Below the pieces are notes generated by a model. That model saw only the letters and a list, made by a program, of their open reading frames with translations, had not been told where the DNA came from and did not search any database. A stretch of DNA of 19,593 nucleotides from positions 1-19,593 of the forward strand of contig JACQGW010000199.1 in the NCBI GenBank assembly GCA_016199325.1, read 5' to 3'. The position numbers and the translations under genes were made by a program. Source of the stretch: Chloroflexota bacterium (GTDB lineage Bacteria > Chloroflexota > Dehalococcoidia > JACQGW01). Positions 13,275-19,593 of the stretch are shown in pieces (position 1 is the stretch's first letter; the number at the start of each line of letters is the position of its first letter).

Positions 13275-16200
13275 CTACGCTCGCTCCCACCGGACAGCGA
13301 TGCCGAGCTGCTCAAACCCCTCGACGATGCGCCGATCAAGCACGTCCTCGGGAATGCCGGCGGCGCTCTGCACGTCTATCGTCACGACGAGCTCGGCCGC
13401 GGCATCCTGTTCTTGCAATACCTTGAAGAGATAGGGTTGCAGGTTGCTGGTCTTGCCGATCTTCAGACGGTCGAGCTGGATCCGGAGCTTGGCCAGCCGC
13501 TTGGGCGGATGTGGGATGGTTGGCGCCTTTCCCCCGGCAGTGCCGGGCGACCTGTCGGTTCCGACGGGCGGCTTTGCCGTCTCGGTCCGCTCGACCGCGC
13601 CGGTAGAGGCGTCGTGCTTGCCCGCCGCCGGAAGCGGCAGCTCGCCCTGGATGAGCTCCAGCAGCTCGCCCCGGACCAGTGACGCCGAGCCGTCAAACAG
13701 CCCTACCAACGTGTCGAGCTCGTCCGCCTTCTCGACGAGGCGCTGGTACGTCATGGTGGCGTTGTCGCCGATGGCCACGGTCCAGAGGCCGTTTCTGACC
13801 CCTTCCGCCAGGCACGCCCGCAGCGTTGCTTCCCGATTGGGGAGGATGGGGAGAAACGTCCACTGCGGGAAACGGCGGCTCGTCTCGCCAAGATCCAGGG
13901 GGCTCGTCTCGTCCTTCCAGAGGCGGGGCAACAGCTTGACGTTGAAGAAGCTCGCTCCGATTTGCCGCATAACCTTCGGGTTGGTGTAATCCTGGCCTGC
14001 CAGCCGATCGACGGCGCGCCTGGCAATACGCTCCGCCTGCGTCGCCGGCACCGGCAGCGGGACGACGCTGAGGCCACGCTCGTCCGGATAGAAGACCCAG
14101 CGATAGGCCGTCGTGACGCTCGTGCGGAGGCTCTCCTTCTTGTCTTTGAACCGGCTCTTGAGCTCCTTCAGCTCCAGGTCGCTCACCTGGATCGACCGCT
14201 TCTCGACGTCGGCTATGACGGACTCATACGCCAGGACTTCGCGCATGGCCTCCTCGGCCTTCGCCCAGAGCTCTCGGTCCGGCGCGACGAGGACCAGCGC
14301 ATTCCGCCACTGGCGGAGGCCGCCGCCCGCCTTTTCCCAGAGCTGGTCGATGGGCTGCCGGACGGCGAGCGCCCCGCCGTTCTCCTCGGAAACGGCGTAC
14401 CTGGCGTCGAGAACCGCGATCGTCGGCTCGGATCGGTCGGGGATGGCGCCCTCGGCCGCCGCCCACGCGATCGACTGGAACCCGTCGGCGCTCCCGATGG
14501 CTTCGCCGAGCGCGCCTTGCAGTCGCCCGGCGACCGTCGGCGCCGGCTGATCCTTCGCCCGTTGCGCGATGACCGAGTAGACGTTGGCGCGCGTCTCGAA
14601 ACGCCGCAGCTCGCCCTCCCGGTGAACGTACCAGAGCGACTGCTCCAGTGAGCCGAGGATCTCGGAGACGTACTCCGGCCCGACGTTGGGCGCCACGGTC
14701 CCCAGGAAGAGGTCGGACGGACGGGCGCCGGCGCGGGTCGCGCCGCCAAACGAGTGCATCAGCAGCGTCGTCGCGATGCCACGGCCGACGCGGTGGCGCT
14801 CGTACTCACCGCCACGGCGCTGATCGAGCGCGTCGGCGTGGGCGTCGCCGCCGACGATGTCCGCGGCGACGACGCTGTCGTAGCCGCTGCCGGCCGCGCT
14901 GACGATCTTCGTGCGGATGCGCTCGCGCCCGAGGTTCACGTGGGCCGACTGGATGGTGTAGACCTCGCGCCGGTTCACCCACTGGTCGGCGACGACACTC
15001 GCCAGCAACTGGAGGACGGAGCGCGTCCGCGGGAAATCGCCCGCCGTCGACCACTTCTTGTACAGGACGTCGACCAGCTCGGCGTGGAGCGGATAGGCGG
15101 CACGCTGGTGCTCCAGGTAGTCCTGGGAGAAGACGGCAGGATCGTACACGGCGCGGGTCCGCTCGTACGCCGCGCGGTAGAGCAGCGCCACCTGCCGGCC
15201 GACGCCCGCGTCCGTCTTCTTGAAGAGGCGTTTGCTCATCAGCGTGTAGATCTCGTCGTCGTCCACCGGCGTCCGCTTCGAGACGACGCGGTCGGCGCGC
15301 GCCCGCAGCTCGTCGGCGATGCCCAGCTCGCTCTGGAGCTGCGCCGGGTCCAGCCCGCCGAACTCCGTCCGGCTCTTCGGCAGTGAGATCAGGACGGAGA
15401 CCCCCGGGATGTTCCCGGCCTGCTGGAGCAGCTCCTGGACGAACTGCACCGTCTGCCGGTAGAGGTTCTGCGAGGACCGGGTGCTGGAGAACTTGAGCTT
15501 GACGAGGTAGCTCACGATCTCGTCGATCAAGATCAGACAGGGCGCAACCGCCAGCAGGACCTCGCGGTAGAGCGCATTGCCGGGCGCCTCTCGCCGGCTG
15601 TCGACGGGCGCAATCAGCCGATCGTAGAGCCCGGGATCCGCCTGAAACGCCAGCTCACCCCAGAGCGTCCAGACCTGGGCGCCGTTCTGCTTCGGCAGCG
15701 GCTCGGTCCCGAGCTCCTGGCCGTCGAAGGCGAGGACCCTGGAATTGGGCGGCAGCGCCACGTCGCCCAGCGCCTCGCGCACTCCGGGGACGGCGAGCGA
15801 GCGCTGCGGGCTCTTGACCAGGTGGTAGAGCGTGAGCAGCGCGTGCGTCTTGCCGCCTCCGAACGGCGTGTGGAGCTCGGTAACGGACGGCCCTTCCCCG
15901 CCCCGAAGTCGGCTGGCGACGTCGCGGATCGTCAGTCGCAGGTTCTCGGTGAAGTACGTGTGGGAGAAGAAGATCGCCGGGTCCAGGTACTCCGGGCGGG
16001 CGGCGCCGGCGTGAACACCGCCGAGCGTCGCGGCGAAGAGCGACTCGTCGATGGCGGTCGGGTCCTTGAAGGCGTCGTGCGGCTCGCAGACCTGCCACCA
16101 GTAGGGTATCTCGCCGGCCGGCGGCGGGTGCGCCGCCGCAGCCGCGGGCGCCGGCGGCGGCGCACCAGCCGCCGGCGGTGCCGCGGGCCCGATGCCGAGC

Positions 16201-16664
16201 ACGTCCTTCCGGATCCGCTCGACGGCCTCCGCCTCCGGCAGCCTGGCGGCGGCCAGGACCTGCACCATTGCGTAGAGGGCGTGGGCCACCTCGTCTGCCA
16301 GCATGTCGCCGGTGCGCGGGTGCGCCCAGTCCGTCCGGGCCGTCGCCACCTGCGCCAGCCACGAGCGTGTCTTATCGTAGTCGCCGAAGATGCCGTGCAG
16401 GAGGCTGTCGAAATGCCTGGGGACCAGCCGGGCGAAGTGGGTCGCGTCCAGGTGGTCCATCCAATCCTTGGTCGGATCCCTCTTCACGTTCGCCCGGACG
16501 TTCTGCGCCTGGCCCGCCGTCAAGTGGTCCAGGACGCCGGCCTCCCACCACTTATCGCCCTTGCCGCCGTAGGCGGCGACCAGGCGCGCCTTCAGCAGGC
16601 GGCGCATGGCATCCGTGTAGAGCTTGAGGCCCTCGCCGAGCGCGGCGTAATTGCTCTCAGCCAT
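13275..16664 (-). CDS. DUF499 (COG1483) AAA+-type ATPase with N-terminal Swt1-like HEPN domain
   Basis: This 1129-aa protein is a predicted ATPase of a methylase-linked, defence-type module. Residues 1-150 form an all-helical Swt1-like HEPN domain with the candidate catalytic motif R110-x4-H115 in ARTDWAHP, the pattern of HEPN RNases. A Pro/Ala linker (160-184) leads to the DUF499 ATPase. Walker A is TPFGGGKTHA (266-275; Lys272, Thr273). Walker B is CLILIDE (376-382; Asp381, Glu382). A sensor-1-like strand VSVLISLPKS follows at about 422-431. The C-terminal ~100 residues after a Pro/Lys-rich stretch are a further DUF499-associated domain. The ATG at 16664 has GAGGAGGAG upstream and overlaps the methylase stop by 8 bp (ATGGCTGA), so the two are translationally coupled. 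ATP-dependent sensing linked to RNA cleavage is an inference; HEPN activity is not shown. Confidence 0.92.
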   Translation of the reverse strand: MAESNYAALGEGLKLYTDAMRRLLKARLVAAYGGKGDKWWEAGVLDHLTAGQAQNVRANVKRDPTKDWMDHLDATHFARLVPRHFDSLLHGIFGDYDKTRSWLAQVATARTDWAHPRTGDMLADEVAHALYAMVQVLAAARLPEAEAVERIRKDVLGIGPAAPPAAGAPPPAPAAAAAHPPPAGEIPYWWQVCEPHDAFKDPTAIDESLFAATLGGVHAGAARPEYLDPAIFFSHTYFTENLRLTIRDVASRLRGGEGPSVTELHTPFGGGKTHALLTLYHLVKSPQRSLAVPGVREALGDVALPPNSRVLAFDGQELGTEPLPKQNGAQVWTLWGELAFQADPGLYDRLIAPVDSRREAPGNALYREVLLAVAPCLILIDEIVSYLVKLKFSSTRSSQNLYRQTVQFVQELLQQAGNIPGVSVLISLPKSRTEFGGLDPAQLQSELGIADELRARADRVVSKRTPVDDDEIYTLMSKRLFKKTDAGVGRQVALLYRAAYERTRAVYDPAVFSQDYLEHQRAAYPLHAELVDVLYKKWSTAGDFPRTRSVLQLLASVVADQWVNRREVYTIQSAHVNLGRERIRTKIVSAAGSGYDSVVAADIVGGDAHADALDQRRGGEYERHRVGRGIATTLLMHSFGGATRAGARPSDLFLGTVAPNVGPEYVSEILGSLEQSLWYVHREGELRRFETRANVYSVIAQRAKDQPAPTVAGRLQGALGEAIGSADGFQSIAWAAAEGAIPDRSEPTIAVLDARYAVSEENGGALAVRQPIDQLWEKAGGGLRQWRNALVLVAPDRELWAKAEEAMREVLAYESVIADVEKRSIQVSDLELKELKSRFKDKKESLRTSVTTAYRWVFYPDERGLSVVPLPVPATQAERIARRAVDRLAGQDYTNPKVMRQIGASFFNVKLLPRLWKDETSPLDLGETSRRFPQWTFLPILPNREATLRACLAEGVRNGLWTVAIGDNATMTYQRLVEKADELDTLVGLFDGSASLVRGELLELIQGELPLPAAGKHDASTGAVERTETAKPPVGTDRSPGTAGGKAPTIPHPPKRLAKLRIQLDRLKIGKTSNLQPYLFKVLQEQDAAAELVVTIDVQSAAGIPEDVLDRRIVEGFEQLGIAVRWERA

Positions 16665-19593
16665 TGCTCATCTCCTCCTCGAAGCCCGGCAGCGGCGCGC
16701 CGGCCCGCGCCGGTTTCACCTGGGGCGGCCTGGTCTGGCGCGGCGGACCGTTCCTGGGCGCCGCGATACCCATGACGTTGCTGCCCAGCAGGCCGTTGAT
16801 CAGGCGGCGGTCCTCGTCGCCGTCCGGCAGGCACTCGGCCACGGCCTGGCCGAGCGTCCGCAGCGCCGTCCAGCGCGTCTCACCCAGCGCCGTCCGGAAC
16901 GCCGCCAGATCGTCGGGCCGATTCTGGCTCCAGAGCAGCGCCGCCCACTGGAGCTGGTCGATCAGCGGTGTCGGCCGCGCCGGCGAATCCTCGCCAAAGG
17001 TCTCGTCCTGCCGGCCGCGCTCCCGGACGGTCCGGAGCTTGACGAGCTTCTTGCTCCCCTCGCGGACCTCGGCGGCGATGGAGCCCGGCCGGACGACCTC
17101 GCGGTAGTCGGCCCCGGTCGCCAGACAGAGGGCGATGGCCTCGCCGGCCTCCAGCGGCGCCCGCGAATAGCTCCAGACCCAGGTGACGTACTGCCGGGTG
17201 GCCGGGTCGACGACGCCGAGGTCCGCGCCGCGGAGCACCTGCTCCAGCGCGACGCGGGTCGACTCCTTCCGAACGAGGTCGAGGAAGTCGCGGACGGTGA
17301 CGACGGAGCCGTCGGGCCGGAGGACGCGGCGGTGGCGGCCGAAGACGGAGAGGGCCGGGCCGATGGCGCTGATGAAGAAGTCGGCGCCGCGGACACCCTT
17401 GGACCAGAAGTAGAGGAGCCGCTCCTCGACGACCGGCCGCATCTCGGCCATGACGTCGCCGATGAACGCCTCGCCGGCATCCTCCTCACGCGGGCGGCAG
17501 GCCATCCAGACGGAGGTCTTCAGGCGAGCCTGCCCAAGCCCTGCCACCTTGTTCTCCAGTTCAGTGTCGAGCGGCCACGAAGCGTCGGGAATCAGCTCTG
17601 CGCGCAGAAGCCCTTCAATCAGGGTAGCCCAGGCGTCCGGGTCGGTGTGGGCAAACACGACACCGACCAGGCCATGCGGCTCCAGCGATCTGCCCATGGC
17701 GTCGAATGCGTGGGCCATCCCGTCAACGTACTGCTGACGGGCAGCGGCACGTCGCCCCGCTTGGCCCGTTTCGTATTGAGCATAGGGGCTCATTACGATC
17801 TGCGGCTTCTTGGGTGTGAGCGGCAAGCCCAATTCCGCAGGATACAAGAAGCCGAGAGACCGCTTCAGCCAAACGTAGAAGAAGTCCGAAAGGTCTGCAT
17901 AGTTGATGGCGTCGTAGTAGGGCGGATCCGTGACGAATACTTGCTGCTTGTGCGCTACAGACCGTGCATCTCGGAGGCTGATGGTCGCTTTCGCACAAAC
18001 CGAGAAGTTCTCCAACTCAAGGTACAGGAGAATCCAACTGAGGCAACTGGTAAATCCTCCGGATGCATCAGAAAACGGGACACCTTCCGCGTAATCCCAG
18101 ACCATTGGTAATGCCTGTCTGGCAAAGGTGTTGGTGATAGCTTCCATCTTCGAGGATGGATCCCATCGGCAGAGTGTGCTAGAGCGATCTGCCAAGCGGT
18201 CAACGGCCAGCCCCAAGTACGTGGCTACTGCCTTGGCATACCCTTTGTCTACACCCGCGTTCAACATCTCATCATAGGCCGCGACCACGAGGGACACGAA
18301 TGACGTTAGCGTGACAAGTTGACGAGGAGTGAATAACTTGCCAAAGGTATCGTATCCCGATGCCGTTATCACTCCACCAGTCAGATGCCTGGGCATCGGT
18401 TCGTCCGGTACTATCGGCAAATCACTATGGAGCGTTTGGATCTCGACCAGTCTCTGCACTGCGTTCAGGCAGACGACCGAATCTCTCTGCGTATCCGGGC
18501 GATAGCGCTTGCCCCCGCTCCCCGACGCTTCAAGCGCGGCCGCGGTCAAGGCAGCGCCGATACCGCCGTGATTGCCGCATTCCCGCACGTACTCCGCCTG
18601 CACTACCTGTCGACATAGCAAGCAAACCGTATCGCCCCGCGACGTGGTCGCCTCAGCCGGATCGCCGGTGACGTCTTCGCCTTCCACCACGTCGAAGTCG
18701 ACGCGCCTGTTCTCACGGTCGACCACCGGCTTCAGCGCGACCTTCTTGTTCTCCTTGCGGGCGAGCCAGTACTGCCGGATAAGTGGCATCTGGGCGCCAC
18801 AGTTCGGACAGGGGACGGTCCGGCTCCAGAGGTAGGCGACCGGGATCGAGCCGTCGGGGTCGGGCGGGTAGTACGGCGCCAGCTCGGCGCGGGCCCGCTC
18901 CAGCATCCAGTTGCCCCAGTAGCGGACGTCGGCCGCCAGCGGGTTCCGCTCGTAGGCGGCGACGGCGCCGCCCTCGCCAAAGCTGGATTGCCGTTGTCGG
19001 CCCATCGCGCGGATGTAGCTTGGGACGGCGCCATTCACGCCAGCGATGGCTTGCCTGGGGGGCACGGGGGTTCCGGCAGGCGAGACGCCTGCGCTCCCGG
19101 AAGGGGCGCCTGCGCTCCCCGGTGGTTGTATCCGTTCGCCGTGCCGCAACTGCTCGACCTGCTCGGCCAGCGGCCGCCCGTAGGTCTGCGGGTACTCCAG
19201 CGTGCACTTCAGGATCAGGACGGCGACAGGGTTGAGGTCGCTCGCCTCGACCTCGCAGCCGAGTCGGAGCGCCTCAAGGGGGATCGCGCCGCCGCCGGCG
19301 AAGGGATCGAGGAGCCGCGGCGGCTTGCCACCGTTGTCGGCCAGGATGCGGCGCCGCGCCCGCGCCAGCAGCTCCGCGCCCGTCAGGCCGCTGCCGCCCT
19401 GCTCCCGCGGCCGGACGACCCGGTCGGGCCGGCGGATGGCGTCCCAACTGGCGAGGTCCGCCACCTCTTTGAGGAGATCCTCGCGCTCGCGGTCGGTCGC
19501 GGGATCGTCGACCAGCGATGCGTAGATGAAGGCGCGGCAGGCGGCGAGCGGACGGCGCGCCCACCAGATGTGGAGCGTCGAGATGTGGCCGTG
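16657..19593 (-). CDS. DUF1156 (COG1743) Zn-ribbon adenine-specific DNA methylase, 5' end outside window
   Basis: At least 978 residues are in the window; the frame is still open at the right edge and the true start is missing. The first visible residues GHISTLHIWWARRPLAACRA are the DUF1156 signature. SAM-binding motif I is LLDPFAGGGAIPLEALRLG (DNA about 19288-19308). A Zn-ribbon has CPNC and, about 60 residues later, CLLC. Catalytic motif IV is VTDPPYYDAINY (DPPY at 17917-17928). Motif I before DPPY suits an N6-adenine methylase. COG1743 and COG1483 genes are known neighbours in predicted defence islands. Two oddities: a dispersed repeat is translated in frame at about 19060-19125, and the central ~1.1 kb is clearly lower in GC than both ends. 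The target sequence is unknown. Confidence 0.92.
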   Translation of the reverse strand, partial: HGHISTLHIWWARRPLAACRAFIYASLVDDPATDREREDLLKEVADLASWDAIRRPDRVVRPREQGGSGLTGAELLARARRRILADNGGKPPRLLDPFAGGGAIPLEALRLGCEVEASDLNPVAVLILKCTLEYPQTYGRPLAEQVEQLRHGERIQPPGSAGAPSGSAGVSPAGTPVPPRQAIAGVNGAVPSYIRAMGRQRQSSFGEGGAVAAYERNPLAADVRYWGNWMLERARAELAPYYPPDPDGSIPVAYLWSRTVPCPNCGAQMPLIRQYWLARKENKKVALKPVVDRENRRVDFDVVEGEDVTGDPAEATTSRGDTVCLLCRQVVQAEYVRECGNHGGIGAALTAAALEASGSGGKRYRPDTQRDSVVCLNAVQRLVEIQTLHSDLPIVPDEPMPRHLTGGVITASGYDTFGKLFTPRQLVTLTSFVSLVVAAYDEMLNAGVDKGYAKAVATYLGLAVDRLADRSSTLCRWDPSSKMEAITNTFARQALPMVWDYAEGVPFSDASGGFTSCLSWILLYLELENFSVCAKATISLRDARSVAHKQQVFVTDPPYYDAINYADLSDFFYVWLKRSLGFLYPAELGLPLTPKKPQIVMSPYAQYETGQAGRRAAARQQYVDGMAHAFDAMGRSLEPHGLVGVVFAHTDPDAWATLIEGLLRAELIPDASWPLDTELENKVAGLGQARLKTSVWMACRPREEDAGEAFIGDVMAEMRPVVEERLLYFWSKGVRGADFFISAIGPALSVFGRHRRVLRPDGSVVTVRDFLDLVRKESTRVALEQVLRGADLGVVDPATRQYVTWVWSYSRAPLEAGEAIALCLATGADYREVVRPGSIAAEVREGSKKLVKLRTVRERGRQDETFGEDSPARPTPLIDQLQWAALLWSQNRPDDLAAFRTALGETRWTALRTLGQAVAECLPDGDEDRRLINGLLGSNVMGIAAPRNGPPRQTRPPQVKPARAGAPLPGFEEEMSNG
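19061..19125. repeat. Dispersed GCAGGCG-palindrome repeat inside the methylase gene
   Basis: GCAGGCG-AGA-CGCCTGC (19076-19092) is a perfect 7-bp inverted repeat. CGCCTGCGCTCCC occurs twice (19086-19098 and 19107-19119). On the minus strand it encodes GSAGAPSGSAGVSPAGTP, a translation typical of this class of intergenic repeat, between the motif I region and the Zn-ribbon. The frame is kept. Confidence 0.7.

Noticed and set aside
16651..18111. Plus-strand 486-codon open frame
   Set aside because: Antisense to the DUF1156 methylase, which carries conserved motifs in this stretch.
1..19593. CRISPR array, tRNA or rRNA genes
   Set aside because: No regularly spaced repeats with unique spacers, and no tRNA cloverleaf or rRNA signature, were recognised by eye on either strand.

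Overview
This is a GC-rich window from a bacterial chromosome. It most likely comes from a Chloroflexota (Thermomicrobia-like) organism. That placement is inferred from the high GC, the Thr-Pro-rich linkers in exported proteins, the many dispersed intergenic palindromes and the gene order; no rRNA or other phylogenetic marker is present to test it. Nearly every gene is on the minus strand, so transcription reads from right to left.

Right side (12.5-19.6 kb): a two-gene cassette of a Zn-ribbon DNA methylase (DUF1156/COG1743, cut by the right edge) followed by an 1129-aa ATPase (DUF499/COG1483). The ATPase carries an N-terminal Swt1-like HEPN domain with an R-x4-H motif. The two genes overlap by 8 bp. 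The pair resembles predicted phage-defence modules. The middle of the methylase gene is visibly less GC-rich than both of its ends. A separate membrane gene (DUF4389) with its own promoter follows.

Centre (5.0-11.4 kb): the conserved origin-proximal block rpmH-rnpA-yidD-[PQQ propeller lipoprotein]-yidC-jag-[PfkB kinase]-parA-parB. It is read from a near-consensus promoter at 11378-11407. Two genes, the PQQ lipoprotein and the PfkB kinase, sit at non-standard positions. A 229-bp near-palindrome separates parA from parB, and a 13/16 match to the parS consensus lies between yidD and the PQQ gene. dnaA and an obvious DnaA-box cluster are not found beside rpmH. Its expected neighbourhood instead holds a C-terminal remnant of a PEP-utilising enzyme on the plus strand and dispersed repeats.

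Left side (1-5.0 kb): a promoter, an 11-codon upstream ORF and a TauE/SafE permease followed 1 bp later by a secreted CAP-domain protein; then a rhomboid protease; then a secreted protein with a type-9 carbohydrate-binding-like domain and a long Thr-Pro repeat tail that runs off the left edge. Intergenic gaps carry at least five different palindromic or dispersed repeat families, some of which are read into coding sequence.
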